The position numbers and the translations under genes were made by a program. A model generated the notes under the pieces. That model had not been told where the DNA came from. It was given only the letters and a program-made list of their open reading frames with translations, and did not search any database. Positions 32,924 through 42,410 of a DNA stretch of 64,000 nucleotides are shown here, one piece after another. This DNA comes from Geobacter sp. AOG1 (GTDB taxonomy: Bacteria > Desulfobacterota > Desulfuromonadia > Geobacterales > Geobacteraceae): positions 818,513-882,512 of the forward strand of contig NZ_BLIZ01000001.1 in NCBI RefSeq assembly GCF_019972315.1, given 5' to 3'. The first letter of the stretch is position 1. Each line of letters begins with the position of its first letter.

Positions 32924-33841
32924 ATGGCCGACAAGCGTTACAATGCATTTTCCGAGGAGCTGAAGCGGGTCTTCGGCTGCCGAGTACATCGGATATCCGT
33001 GGATGCCGGTTTCACCTGCCCGAACCGTGACGGCACCGTGGGGACGGATGGGTGCATTTACTGCGGCGGAGACGGGTCCGGTTCTTTCGGCATCTCACGC
33101 GGCCTCTCCATCACCGAGCAGTTGGCGGACGGAAAGGAGGTCATGGTCCGCAAGTACAAGGCAGCAAAGTTCATCGCCTACTTCCAGCCCTATTCCAACA
33201 CCTACGCCCCGGTGGCGCGGTTGCGTACTCTCTACGACGAAGCGCTGGCAGTCCCTGACGTGGTCGGGCTCATCGTCGGGACCCGCCCCGATTGCCTCCC
33301 CCCCCCTGTCCTCGACCTCCTCGCCGACTACCACCGGCGCACCTACTTCTGGCTGGAGCTGGGGCTCCAGTCGGTCCACGACCGGACTCTTGCCCTCATC
33401 AACCGTGGTCATGACGCCGCGGTAACGGTGGCAGCCATCCGGGCCGCTAGTTCACGCGGCTTGCGTATCTGCGCCCATGTTATTCTGGGGCTGCCAGGGG
33501 AGAGCCGCGAGGAGACACTTGCAACAGCCGGTATGCTCAACGAGATGGGGGTGGAGGGGGTGAAGCTTCACCTTCTCCATGTCATGAGGGGAACGGAGCT
33601 GGCAGATCTCTATGAACAGGGGGACGTCAGGCTGCTTGACCGGGACGATTATGTGGGACTGGTTTGCGACTTCCTGGAACGGCTCGATCCACGCATCTTC
33701 ATCCAGCGGCTCACCGGGGACGGTGGAAGGGACCACCTGATCGCGCCGCTCTGGTCCCTGGCTAAGTTCGAAGTGTTGAACGCCATAGACGCCGAACTTG
33801 CACGGCGAGGAACGCGGCAGGGGCAGCGGCTGACACCATGA
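32924..33841 (+). CDS. radical SAM protein of the YhcC/TIGR01212 family
   Basis: The product is 305 residues, the usual family length. The radical SAM cluster cysteines are in VDAGFTCPNRDGTVGTDGCIYCGGDGSGSF, the long-spaced pattern unique to this family, followed by SITEQLADGKEVMVRKYKAAKFIAYFQPYSNTYAP. Further markers are VGTRPDCLPPPVLDLL and LELGLQSVHDRTLALINRGHD. Members are cytoplasmic; the reaction is not established. It lies 48 bases after the polyferredoxin gene on the same strand, and is convergent with another radical SAM gene. Confidence 0.9.
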   Translation: MADKRYNAFSEELKRVFGCRVHRISVDAGFTCPNRDGTVGTDGCIYCGGDGSGSFGISRGLSITEQLADGKEVMVRKYKAAKFIAYFQPYSNTYAPVARLRTLYDEALAVPDVVGLIVGTRPDCLPPPVLDLLADYHRRTYFWLELGLQSVHDRTLALINRGHDAAVTVAAIRAASSRGLRICAHVILGLPGESREETLATAGMLNEMGVEGVKLHLLHVMRGTELADLYEQGDVRLLDRDDYVGLVCDFLERLDPRIFIQRLTGDGGRDHLIAPLWSLAKFEVLNAIDAELARRGTRQGQRLTP

Positions 33842-33845
33842 CGGC

Positions 33846-34727
33846 TCAGTAGTACTCTTCTCCATTCTCAGGAACCCCGTCGAGAAATCCGGGCACCCTT
33901 GCCGCACGCTCCATCGCCCCGTCCACGGCAGCGATGATCCTCTCCCGGTCCTTGGGATAGCTGCCGGCGAGGTTGAGAAAGTTGGAGACGTGGTTGGAAC
34001 GGAGAATGGTCCGGGTGGGATTGAGGTTGTAGACGATCTCCCGCGCTTCGAGCATCAGCTCGCGACGGCTGCACTGCTGAAGGGTCCGGATAAAGTCGTC
34101 GTTGTGGCGGTGGAAGAGGGTAAGGAGGGAGAAGTACTCCGGATTGACCAGATTGACCCAGGCGGCCGTGGCCAGAGCGTGGTCCAGGCTCCGCCTGCTA
34201 CCTGCCAGGCCAAGGATGGCAGTAACGGAAAGTTTAATTCCAGCTCCCCGCGCCTTCAGTGCCAGCTCGGCCATGGTGGCGGCATCGAACCCCTTACTTA
34301 TGCTCTTCAGCGTGAGGTCGTCCCCCGACTCCAGACCGAAATAGAGGATACTGAGCCCTTTTCCCCTGAGCAGGGCAAGCTCAGCGGCGGATTTGGTGGT
34401 GAGACTGTTGGGTGAGGCATAGGAACCAACCCGGGCAAGCCGGGGGAAAAATGCCGCCAGGTCGTCGAGAATGGCCATGAGGCCGTCAAAGGGGTAGACG
34501 AGAGCATCACCATCGGCCAGGAAGACACGATCCACCTGGGAGCGATACTGGGACGGTAGTGAGACGATCTCATCCCGGACCTCGCCAACCGGTTTCAGGC
34601 GGAATTTCTTCCCCTTGTACATGCCACAGAAGTTGCAGTGGTTCTGTGAGCAGCCGATGGTGATCTGGAAGATGAGGCTGCGGGCCTCAGAGGGGGGTCG
34701 GAACAAGGGTTCGACGTAGTGGGGCAT
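33846..34727 (-). CDS. radical SAM protein with CGMYKGK motif
   Basis: The product is 293 residues. The cluster motif is GCSQNHCNFCGMYKGKKF, i.e. C-x4-C-x2-C rather than the usual C-x3-C-x2-C. Further conserved blocks are DRVFLADGDALVYPFDGL, ARVGSYASPNSLTTKSAAELALLRGKGLSILYFGLESGDD (the GGE and SAM-ribose contact region) and RTILRSNHVSNFLNLAGSYPKDRERI, typical of a radical SAM subfamily widespread in deltaproteobacteria and clostridia with unknown reaction. It is convergent with the YhcC-like gene, only four bases apart. Confidence 0.85.
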   Translation of the reverse strand: MPHYVEPLFRPPSEARSLIFQITIGCSQNHCNFCGMYKGKKFRLKPVGEVRDEIVSLPSQYRSQVDRVFLADGDALVYPFDGLMAILDDLAAFFPRLARVGSYASPNSLTTKSAAELALLRGKGLSILYFGLESGDDLTLKSISKGFDAATMAELALKARGAGIKLSVTAILGLAGSRRSLDHALATAAWVNLVNPEYFSLLTLFHRHNDDFIRTLQQCSRRELMLEAREIVYNLNPTRTILRSNHVSNFLNLAGSYPKDRERIIAAVDGAMERAARVPGFLDGVPENGEEYY

Positions 34728-34740
34728 GGTTAGGCTTCCT

Positions 34741-35190
34741 TCACTTCACGTCCGTCAGGTCCACCTCGAACCCTTCAAAAGTTGGGAGCACCTCCGCTTC
34801 ATCGTCCTCGTGGTAGTAGGCATAGACGAATTCGAGCCGCGCCGGTTTCTTCCCTGGCGGAACCGGCAGGGAGAGTCCCTGGTGGAGGAACGAGCCGGGC
34901 TGAACAACGGTGGGGAAAAAGGCGAAGGTGGCGCGACCGAGTTCTTCTCCTGTTACCGAAAGATGCCGCGTTCGCAACTCAAGGTTACGGATCGGCTGGG
35001 AGCCCACGGCGCGAATCCCACCGGTAACGGCAAGCTGGTCACCATTTTTCCAGACCCGCCACATGACTACAAGGTCCTTGAACTCGCGGGCACCTGATAT
35101 GCCGGGACCATCGTCCCCTCCCCTGGCGGGTGCAGACATGCAGGTTCCACAAAGAACGAGGACGAGCAGGACGATAGTGATCGTCTTCAC
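34741..35190 (-). CDS. secreted beta-sandwich protein of unknown function
   Basis: The product is 149 residues from a GTG at 35190, which has GGAGG eight bases upstream and gives a proper signal peptide (KTITIVLLVLVLCGTCMSA); an ATG at 35217 overlaps the preceding stop codon but would put acidic residues before the signal. The mature part alternates beta-strand patterns (FKDLVVMWRVWKNGDQLAVTGGIRAVGS, NLELRTRHLSVTGEELGRATFAFFP, ARLEFVYAYYHEDDEAEVLP), resembling a small extracytoplasmic immunoglobulin-like domain. It forms an operon with the 65-residue protein upstream. Confidence 0.68.
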   Translation of the reverse strand: MKTITIVLLVLVLCGTCMSAPARGGDDGPGISGAREFKDLVVMWRVWKNGDQLAVTGGIRAVGSQPIRNLELRTRHLSVTGEELGRATFAFFPTVVQPGSFLHQGLSLPVPPGKKPARLEFVYAYYHEDDEAEVLPTFEGFEVDLTDVK

Positions 35191-35213
35191 GTAGGTCTCC
35201 TCCACCCCTGCCA

Positions 35214-35411
35214 TCATCGGTACTGGAGCATCTCCTGCAGATGCTCATACTCCTCCAGTTGCCGCTCAAGGGTTCGGAGTTCGGCGGGGGTATATACCGC
35301 CTCCCCCCGGGCGATCTCTCTCCGGAGCCGTACGAGTCGCTCGGTGATACTGTCAGTCCGCCGAGGGTTCGGTTCCTCCCCGAGCAGTTCCCGGTCTTTC
35401 ACCTCGCCCAT
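35214..35411 (-). CDS. 65-residue coiled-coil protein
   Basis: GGGAGGGG precedes the ATG. The product is fully helical and highly charged (TERLVRLRREIARGEAVYTPAELRTLERQLEEYEHLQEML), predicted as a helical hairpin with a turn at YTPAE. It has no cysteine, membrane segment or export signal. Function unknown. It overlaps or abuts the secreted protein gene downstream, so they are likely cotranscribed. Confidence 0.65.
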   Translation of the reverse strand: MGEVKDRELLGEEPNPRRTDSITERLVRLRREIARGEAVYTPAELRTLERQLEEYEHLQEMLQYR

Positions 35412-35496
35412 TTCCCCTCCCTCATCCAGCGTCAGTATATCAATTATACGGGCGCTCCGCCAGCAGCTCGCAAACTACCATCACGTTCAATTTGGA

Positions 35497-35844
35497 CTAG
35501 CCCCATTCACCTTTTTCCCAACGATCGATTGCGCACCGGGCGCGGAATCCGATGAGCCCTGCCTCGCGCGCAACACGACGCAGCGCCATCAGCGCCTCTT
35601 CCGGTTTACGGGGGAGCAGGTAGACCGCTGCCATCCCAGCCACCACCGGGTCTGGATTGCGAGTAAGCGTAACAAGCCCCTCCTCTCCAGCCTCACCCCC
35701 ACCAAGGATGCCAGCGGCAATCCGTGCTATGACATCTGCCTGGCGGTTGGCCGTTTCTTCGTCTAAGGATTCCAGTGCAGCGTGATGGCGCCGGGAAGCC
35801 CACACTAAGCGATTGAGAAGTCTTTCAAGTTGTGCAGATTCCAT
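35497..35844 (-). CDS. 115-residue helical protein, HEAT-like
   Basis: The product begins MESAQLERLLNRLVWASRRHHAALESLDEETANRQADVIARIAAGI and continues with paired helices (GLVTLTRNPDPVVAGMAAVYLLPRKPEEALMALRRVA, GLIGFRARCAIDRWEKGEWG) typical of HEAT or DUF2019-type repeats. No clear ribosome binding site precedes the ATG, so the start is uncertain. It is soluble and of unknown function. It lies upstream of the 65-residue gene on the same strand. Confidence 0.6.
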   Translation of the reverse strand: MESAQLERLLNRLVWASRRHHAALESLDEETANRQADVIARIAAGILGGGEAGEEGLVTLTRNPDPVVAGMAAVYLLPRKPEEALMALRRVAREAGLIGFRARCAIDRWEKGEWG

Positions 35845-35931
35845 ATATTCAGTACAAACCGCAATAATTGTATTCCAGCACCATGCAACTGGGCTCCAAG
35901 CAACCTATTGTATTTCGTAAGGGTATAGACG

Positions 35932-35962
35932 AAAAAACCCCTCTACCGGTGGGAAGAGGGGC
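35932..35962 (-). terminator. terminator of the nuo operon
   Basis: On the minus strand CCCCTCT and AGAGGGG form a seven-base stem with a ten-base loop, followed by six T residues. It lies 24 bases after the nuoN stop codon. Confidence 0.82.
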
Positions 35963-35986
35963 TCTCATTTTTCATAACATGCCTGA

Positions 35987-37450
35987 CTAGAGAAGTATCG
36001 CTTTCTGTGCCAGTTGCAGGATGATGCTCGGCACGATCCCCGGCACGATGACACCTACCGCCGAGATAGCGATGGATGCCCAGATTGCGGGACTGAGCTT
36101 CATCCAGTCGAATTCCTCAACCGGGTCCTTCATATACATGTAGACCATGACCCGGAGATAATAATAGCACGAAGCGGCACTGTTGAGGACACCGATGACG
36201 ACGAGCCAGACATATCCGGATTTGAGTGCGGCGGAGAAGAGATAGAACTTACCGACAAAGCCGGCGGTGGGTGGCATCCCCGCAAGGGAGAAAAGGAAGA
36301 GCGCCATGATCATGGCAAGCACCGGATGTTTGACGCCGAATCCGGCGTAATCTTCCACATTGTTGTTCGGTTCACCCTTCTTGCCCACCAAGATGATGAT
36401 GGCAAAGGCACCGATGTTCATGAATGCATAGGAGAGCATGTAGAAGAGAATGCCGGCAGTTCCTTCGCCATTGCCTGCGGTAAAACCGACCAGAGCATAC
36501 CCTGCATGGGCAATGGAAGAGTAGGCGAGCATCCGTTTGATGTTGTTCTGGCTCAGGGCTATGATATTACCAACGGTCATGGTCAGCACTGCCAGTATCC
36601 AGAGAAGGTCACTCCAATCGGCCTTGAGCGTTGGCATAGCAACCATGAGCACGCGAATGAAAGCAGCGAAACCGGCAGCCTTAGGTCCTGCTGACATAAA
36701 GGCGGTCATGGGGGTCGGTGCTCCTTCATAAACGTCAGGGGTCCACATGTGGAACGGAGCAGCTGCGATCTTGAAAGAGAACCCCACCGCCATGAGCAGC
36801 ATGCCGACCACAAACATCGGGTTGCTGGAAAGGGTGGCGTCCAAGGCTGCTGCTGAGGCTATCTTAGCAATTTTGGTGGTGCCGGTGGCACCGTAGGTAA
36901 GTGCCATACCGTAGAGGAGAAACCCGGTTGAAAAGGCCCCGAGAAGAAAGTACTTGAGACCAGCCTCGTTTGACTTGATGTTGGAACGGTTGTAGCCGGC
37001 CAGCACATAAAGGGAGACCGAAAGAACCTCCAGACCAAGGAAGATGGTCATGAGGTCCGTGCCGGACGCCATCAGCATCATGCCGGCCGTTGCAAAGAGG
37101 ATAAGCGGATAGAGTTCGCCATAGTTGCACTCTTCCTTGACCATGTAGTGGTCGGAGATCAGGACCGCCAGCCCGGCTGAGATGAGAAATATCGCCTTGA
37201 AGAAGAGGGAGAAGTTGTCTTGCAGCACGGAGCCGTTGAACCCTTCCTGCATAGGAAGCGGAGCATTCCAGCCGCTGACGACGCTGAAGAAGGCGACGAC
37301 GATGCCGATTAAGCTCAGGTAAGCCAAGTAGGCCTTCTGCTCGCCGGGAACGAAGACGTTGAGGAGCAGCAGCACCATGGCAACGATCGACAAGATCGTC
37401 TCAGGCATGATTGCGGCGAAGTTTATGGCTGGCATAACGAGTGTTTCCAT
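35987..37450 (-). CDS. nuoN: NADH-quinone oxidoreductase subunit N
   Basis: The product is 487 residues, matching E. coli NuoN (485). The ATG at 37450 has GGAGGAA upstream; a TTG one codon earlier is not needed. It is a 14-helix antiporter-like proton-pumping subunit of complex I. Visible key residues are the TM5 glutamate region (GLEVLSVSLYVLAGYNRSNIKSNEAGLKYFLLGAFS), the broken-helix lysines (AAPFHMWTPDVYEGAPTPMTAFMS and NNIKRMLAYSSIAHAGYALVG). It is the last gene of the operon, 42 bases after nuoM. Confidence 0.96.
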   Translation of the reverse strand: METLVMPAINFAAIMPETILSIVAMVLLLLNVFVPGEQKAYLAYLSLIGIVVAFFSVVSGWNAPLPMQEGFNGSVLQDNFSLFFKAIFLISAGLAVLISDHYMVKEECNYGELYPLILFATAGMMLMASGTDLMTIFLGLEVLSVSLYVLAGYNRSNIKSNEAGLKYFLLGAFSTGFLLYGMALTYGATGTTKIAKIASAAALDATLSSNPMFVVGMLLMAVGFSFKIAAAPFHMWTPDVYEGAPTPMTAFMSAGPKAAGFAAFIRVLMVAMPTLKADWSDLLWILAVLTMTVGNIIALSQNNIKRMLAYSSIAHAGYALVGFTAGNGEGTAGILFYMLSYAFMNIGAFAIIILVGKKGEPNNNVEDYAGFGVKHPVLAMIMALFLFSLAGMPPTAGFVGKFYLFSAALKSGYVWLVVIGVLNSAASCYYYLRVMVYMYMKDPVEEFDWMKLSPAIWASIAISAVGVIVPGIVPSIILQLAQKAILL

Positions 37451-37491
37451 CAAATATTTCCTCCGGTGACTATTCTGAAACCGTTATCGTG

Positions 37492-39060
37492 TTACTTCAT
37501 CTCCAGAGCGGGGGGAGCCGCCATGGGAGCTGCCTGGGGGAGCATTGCAGGCATTTGCTGCTGAAGGCGCGCAGCCTGCTTGGTTTTGGTAAGCTGAATC
37601 ATCCTGTCGATTGCCGGGTTCATCTTATCGATAAAAGGAGTGGGATAAACACCCATGACGAAGATCATGATTATGAGCGGCACCATGATGACTATCTCGC
37701 GTGCGTTGAGGTCTTTCAAGGTCTGATTCTTGGGATTGTTGAGCTCGCCGAACATGACCCGCTGGAACATCCAGAGCATATAGACGGCGGAAAGAATGAC
37801 ACCACTGGTTGCAATGATGGTGTACCAGCGCAGTTTGCTCTCGAAGGCACCGAGCAGGACGAGGAACTCGCCGACGAAGCCGTTTGTACCGGGTAGGCCG
37901 ATGGACGACAGAGTTACGATCATAAAGACTGTGGCAAAGATCGGCATCTGCTTGGAGAGGCCGCCAAAGTCGGTGATCAGCCGGGTATGCCGGCGTTCAT
38001 AGATAAAGCCGACGATAAGGAAGAGTGCTCCGGTGGAAACCCCGTGATTGAGCATCTGCAGCAGGCCGCCCGCTACCCCCTGCTGATTGAGGGCAAACAC
38101 ACCGAGCATGACGAAACCAAGGTGGGCGACAGATGAGTAGGCGACCAGTTTTTTGACGTCCTCCTGCACCATGGCTACCAGTGCAGCATAAATGATACCA
38201 ATGACCGACAGGGTGGCGAATAACGGAGTAAACTTCTCAGTGGCATCGGGGAAAAGCGGCATGGCAAAGCGGACAAAACCGTAAGTGCCCATCTTCAGGA
38301 GGATGGCGGCCAGGATAACGGAGCCGGCTGTCGGTGCTTCGGTATGCGCGTCGGGCAACCAGGTGTGAAGAGGAAACATAGGAACTTTAATGGCAAATGC
38401 AAGTGCGAAAGCAAGGAACAGCCAGGTCTGGGTCCCCGGGTCAAGAGCAACCTGGTAGAAGTGGAGCAGGTTGAAATCGCCAGCACCTGCCTTGAAGTAG
38501 AGGAAGATAAGAGCCACCAGCATGAGGAGCGAACCGACCATGGTGTAGATGAAGAACTTGACGGCTGCGTAGATCTTCCGCTTGCCGCCCCAGATACCGA
38601 TGATAAAGTACATCGGAATGAGCATGACTTCCCAGAAGATGTAGAAGAGGAACAGATCGATGGAGATGAAGGCCCCGAGCATGCCTACTTCAAGCAGCAG
38701 CAGGCAGATCATGTATTCCTTGACCTTTTCCTCCACGGCGGTCCAGGTGGAAAGCACCGCGATCGGCATTATGAAGGTGGTGAGGATCACGAGCCAGAGA
38801 CTGATACCGTCAATACCGACGTGATAGTTCATCTGGAAGGGCCCGGCTGCGATCCAGGGAACCATCTCCACGAACTGAAACTCGGCGTTGGTCTGGAACC
38901 CGGTAACCAGCGGCAGGGATGCCAGGAAGGCAATAAGAGTCACCACCATTGTGAGTCCGCGGAGTACGGAGTGGTTATTCTTGTTGATGAAGAGGAGAAG
39001 AATTACCCCAATCAGCGGTGTGAAAGTAATTATGCTCAGTAACGCGGGCATCTGGTTCAT
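37492..39060 (-). CDS. nuoM: NADH-quinone oxidoreductase subunit M
   Basis: The product is 522 residues (E. coli 509). It is an antiporter-like proton-pumping subunit with the conserved [28 protein letters not shown] segment (TM5 Glu), [30 protein letters not shown] and [19 protein letters not shown] blocks. Its C-terminus is longer than usual and rich in Gln, Met and Pro, probably cytoplasmic. AAAGGAG precedes the ATG. Confidence 0.96.
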   Translation of the reverse strand: [522 protein letters not shown]

Positions 39061-39101
39061 TTACTCTGCTCCTTTTGCTCCTGTTAAAAATTGTCTGGGT
39101 A

Positions 39102-41108
39102 CTACCGGAAGATATAGAACGCAACAATCACTACGGCGCCGAGGGTCATGCTGAACGCATAGTTAAATACATAGCCCGACTGGATGTAGCGCAGTATGCC
39201 ACTGAAGCCCATGACGATGCTCCCCACTCCGTTGACAATACCGTCCACCACGACCACGTCGAACCCTTTCCAGAGGAAATTCCCCAAGGCCTTGCAGGGG
39301 TTGACGAAGAGGAAATCATAGAGCTCGTCAATGTACCATTTATTGTACACCGCCCGGTGCAGGGCCGGAAAAGCAGAGGTGAACTTTGCGGGAATCGTAG
39401 TGTCCTTCACATAGAGGACGAAGGCGATGCCGATACCGACAAAGGCAATCAGAACCGACAGCCCCATGAGTCCCCATTCAAGCGCCACGCTATGGTGACC
39501 GGCGACATGGGCATGTGCCTTGGTGAACTCCTCTGAAAATTCAAATACGGGCGCCAGGAAGTGTTCAAAGTAGTTGGGTATTCCGCCAAGCAATTCACCG
39601 AGGATCTTCGGCATGCCGATATAGCCGCCGACCACCGACAGAAACGCGAGAACGATGAGCGGGAAAACGATCACCATGGGTGATTCGTGGAGGTGGTCCT
39701 TTGCCTTGGGGGTAATCCGGCATTCCCCGTGAAAGGTCATGAATACGAGACGGAACATGTAGAAAGCGGTAAGCAGCGCCGCACAAGCACCGAAGGCCCA
39801 GAGCAGAATGTTCAGGCTGCCGTGGTGCGGATTGGCAAACGCCTGCCAGAGAATTTCGTCTTTTGAGAAGAAACCAGCAAAGCCTGGGATACCTGCGATC
39901 GCGATGGTTGCAATGAGGAACGTACCGTAAGTAAGGGGCATTTTCGACTTTAAGCCACCCATGTTTCGCATGTCCTGTGCGTCATCATGGGAATGACAGT
40001 GGTGCAGGGCGTGGTGCATGGAGTGAATAACGGCACCGGACCCGAGGAACAGACAGGCCTTGAAGAAGGCGTGGGTCATCAGGTGGAAAATGCCTGCGGC
40101 AAAGGCTCCGACCCCCATGGCCAAGAACATGTAGCCGAGCTGGGAGACGGTGGAGTAGGCAAGGACCCGTTTGATGTCGTTCTGAGCCGTGCCGATGGTG
40201 GCAGCGAACAGTGCCGTTGCGCCACCGATGAGAGCTACCACCATCATGGTGGTGGGAGCTTGTATGTAGAGGAAATTCATGCGACCGATCATGTAGACAC
40301 CGGCAGTGACCATGGTGGCTGCATGGATGAGTGCAGAAACCGGCGTCGGGCCCTCCATAGCATCAGGCAACCATGTGTAGAGTGGTATCTGTGCAGATTT
40401 ACCAGTGGCGCCGACGAAGAAGACAAGCGTTATAACCGTCAGCAGCGTGCACCCCTGGAAGAGTTCGGCATGCTTGGCAAGTTCGGTAAATTGTATGGTC
40501 CAGATACCATGATTCTGGCCAAGCCACCAGTAGAGGGTGAACACGCCGAGAAGAAACCCGAAGTCACCGACCCGGTTCATGACGAATGCCTTTTTGCCTG
40601 CATCTCCGGCGGATTTCTTGTGGAAATAGTAGCCAATGAGAAGATATGAGCAGAGACCGACACCCTCCCAACCGACGAACATGAGGAGCAGGTTGTTCCC
40701 CATCACCAAGAGGAGCATGGAGAAGGTGAACAGGTTGAGGTAGGCGAAGAAACGGTAGAACCCTTCCTCACCGTGCATGTAACCGATGGAGTAAACATGA
40801 ATCAGGAATCCGACTCCTGTCACCACCATGAGCATGACGCAGGAAAGGGGATCGATCAGGAAGGCGACATCAGCCTGGAATGTCCCTGATTTTATCCACG
40901 TGAATACCGGGACATTATGCACCCGTTCGTGAACTGGCAGGGATATGATGTTGAAGAGCGTCATGCACGCCACCGCGAAAGAGCAAAGCACTGCGAGCGC
41001 GCCAATCCCGCCGATCACCTTTTCTTCCTTGATGGCCTTTCCGAATAATCCGTTAATCAAAAAACCGATCAGGGGAAAGAGAGGTATAAGCCATACATTA
41101 TCAAACAT
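39102..41108 (-). CDS. nuoL: NADH-quinone oxidoreductase subunit L
   Basis: The product is 668 residues (E. coli 613). It is the largest antiporter-like subunit and carries the lateral helix at its C-terminus. Conserved blocks are FVGWEGVGLCSYLLIGYYFHKKSAGDAGKKAFVMNRVGDFGF, GKSAQIPLYTWLPDAMEGPTPVSALIHAATMVTAGVYMIGR and DIKRVLAYSTVSQLGYMFLAMG. A His-rich HSMHHALHHCHSHDDAQDM insertion follows TM12. AAGGAG precedes the ATG. Confidence 0.96.
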   Translation of the reverse strand: MFDNVWLIPLFPLIGFLINGLFGKAIKEEKVIGGIGALAVLCSFAVACMTLFNIISLPVHERVHNVPVFTWIKSGTFQADVAFLIDPLSCVMLMVVTGVGFLIHVYSIGYMHGEEGFYRFFAYLNLFTFSMLLLVMGNNLLLMFVGWEGVGLCSYLLIGYYFHKKSAGDAGKKAFVMNRVGDFGFLLGVFTLYWWLGQNHGIWTIQFTELAKHAELFQGCTLLTVITLVFFVGATGKSAQIPLYTWLPDAMEGPTPVSALIHAATMVTAGVYMIGRMNFLYIQAPTTMMVVALIGGATALFAATIGTAQNDIKRVLAYSTVSQLGYMFLAMGVGAFAAGIFHLMTHAFFKACLFLGSGAVIHSMHHALHHCHSHDDAQDMRNMGGLKSKMPLTYGTFLIATIAIAGIPGFAGFFSKDEILWQAFANPHHGSLNILLWAFGACAALLTAFYMFRLVFMTFHGECRITPKAKDHLHESPMVIVFPLIVLAFLSVVGGYIGMPKILGELLGGIPNYFEHFLAPVFEFSEEFTKAHAHVAGHHSVALEWGLMGLSVLIAFVGIGIAFVLYVKDTTIPAKFTSAFPALHRAVYNKWYIDELYDFLFVNPCKALGNFLWKGFDVVVVDGIVNGVGSIVMGFSGILRYIQSGYVFNYAFSMTLGAVVIVAFYIFR

Positions 41109-41150
41109 TCCAGACTCCTTGTCCGTATAGTTCCTGAAACTTGAGTGCAG

Positions 41151-41447
41151 TTACAACTTCATCACATTAATATCTTCTACGTCGATCGACTCGCGGTTCT
41201 TGAAGAAGGCAATCATCAGCGCCAGACCGACAGCCGCCTCGGCAGCAGCAACCGTCATGACGAAGAAGACGAAGACCTGACCGTCGATATTGCCCAAGTG
41301 TTTTGAAAGGGCAATGAATGTCAGGTTGACTGCGTTGAGCATCATCTCGACGCACATGAAGATGACGATGGCGTTTCGTCTGATCAGCACCCCGAGGGTC
41401 CCGATGGAGAACAGTATTGCGCTCAGAATGAGGTACTTCTCTAACAT
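41151..41447 (-). CDS. nuoK: NADH-quinone oxidoreductase subunit K
   Basis: The product is 98 residues (E. coli 100) with three membrane helices. The membrane-buried glutamates needed for proton transfer are present in [19 protein letters not shown] (TM2) and [16 protein letters not shown] (TM3). Confidence 0.96.
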   Translation of the reverse strand: MLEKYLILSAILFSIGTLGVLIRRNAIVIFMCVEMMLNAVNLTFIALSKHLGNIDGQVFVFFVMTVAAAEAAVGLALMIAFFKNRESIDVEDINVMKL

Positions 41448-41465
41448 TTCATCACCCCTGACTGG

Positions 41466-41972
41466 TTAGATTTTCTTTTTCGACAGGATAACTGCACCGA
41501 TAATAGCGACCAGAAGTAGCAGTGACGTAATCTCAAAGGGGAGGAGGAATTCGCTGTACATGGCCTTCCCTATCAATTCGGTATGCCCGATCTTTTCGAT
41601 CACGTTGCTGGTAAGCGGCCCCATCCCTTCCTTGGCTGGCGTGCTTCGGAACAGGAAGTAGCAGGCCTCAAAGAGTACAAAGAAGGCAAGAATGCTACTG
41701 ACGGCAACGGCATGGTTCGTACGTTTCCCCGTTTCACTCCTGATATTGAGGAGCATGATGACGAAGACGATGAGGACCATGATCGCACCCGCGTAGACAA
41801 TGACCTGGATGGCCGCCATGAACGGAGCATCCAGCATGACGTAGAAGGTCGCCAGGCAAAAGAAGGTCATGACCAGAGACAGTGCGCTGTTGATCGGGTT
41901 CTTGCAGGTGATGACCAGGATGCTGGAAAGGACAGCCACTGCTGCCACAATGGTAAAGAAGAGGGTTTCCAT
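41466..41972 (-). CDS. nuoJ: NADH-quinone oxidoreductase subunit J
   Basis: The product is 168 residues (E. coli 184), with five membrane helices. The TM3 pi-bulge region with its conserved tyrosine and glycine is seen as FMAAIQVIVYAGAIMVLIVFVIMLLN, the hallmark of this subunit. Confidence 0.95.
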   Translation of the reverse strand: METLFFTIVAAVAVLSSILVITCKNPINSALSLVMTFFCLATFYVMLDAPFMAAIQVIVYAGAIMVLIVFVIMLLNIRSETGKRTNHAVAVSSILAFFVLFEACYFLFRSTPAKEGMGPLTSNVIEKIGHTELIGKAMYSEFLLPFEITSLLLLVAIIGAVILSKKKI

Positions 41973-41982
41973 TGCTGCTCCT

Positions 41983-42381
41983 TTATTTCTTTTCTAAGAG
42001 TCTTTCTTTAACGAAAACGAAGTCTTCACGCTTATAGTTGGCCAGTTCAAACTCCTGGGTCATCTTCAGTGCATCGACGGGGCAGGCCTCAACGCAGTAT
42101 CCGCAGAATATGCAGCGGAGCAGGTCTATTTCGTAGCGTGCCGCATACTTGTCGTGCTTTGCGTCCTCTCCCGCCTCAACGGTAATACATTTAGCCGGGC
42201 AGACCGTCGGGCAGAGATAACAGGCAACACATTTAGCCTGTTCATGGGAAACCTTGAGAGCGTGAAGTCCACGGTAATTCGGGACGACGACGGGTCGTTC
42301 TTTCGGATACTGGAGGGTAACCGGCTTCTTGAACATGTGGAGAAACGTTATCTTCAGACCTTGCAGCAATGGCATTATCAT
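41983..42381 (-). CDS. nuoI: NADH-quinone oxidoreductase subunit I
   Basis: The product is 132 residues, shorter than E. coli NuoI (180) because the C-terminal tail is reduced. Two [4Fe-4S] motifs are complete: CVACYLCPTVCP and CIFCGYCVEACP, which hold clusters N6a and N6b. It is peripheral, anchored by its N-terminal helix (QGLKITFLHMFKKPVTLQYP). Confidence 0.96.
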   Translation of the reverse strand: MIMPLLQGLKITFLHMFKKPVTLQYPKERPVVVPNYRGLHALKVSHEQAKCVACYLCPTVCPAKCITVEAGEDAKHDKYAARYEIDLLRCIFCGYCVEACPVDALKMTQEFELANYKREDFVFVKERLLEKK

Positions 42382-42410
42382 GCGAATTTACCTCTTTTCG
42401 TTATTAATCC

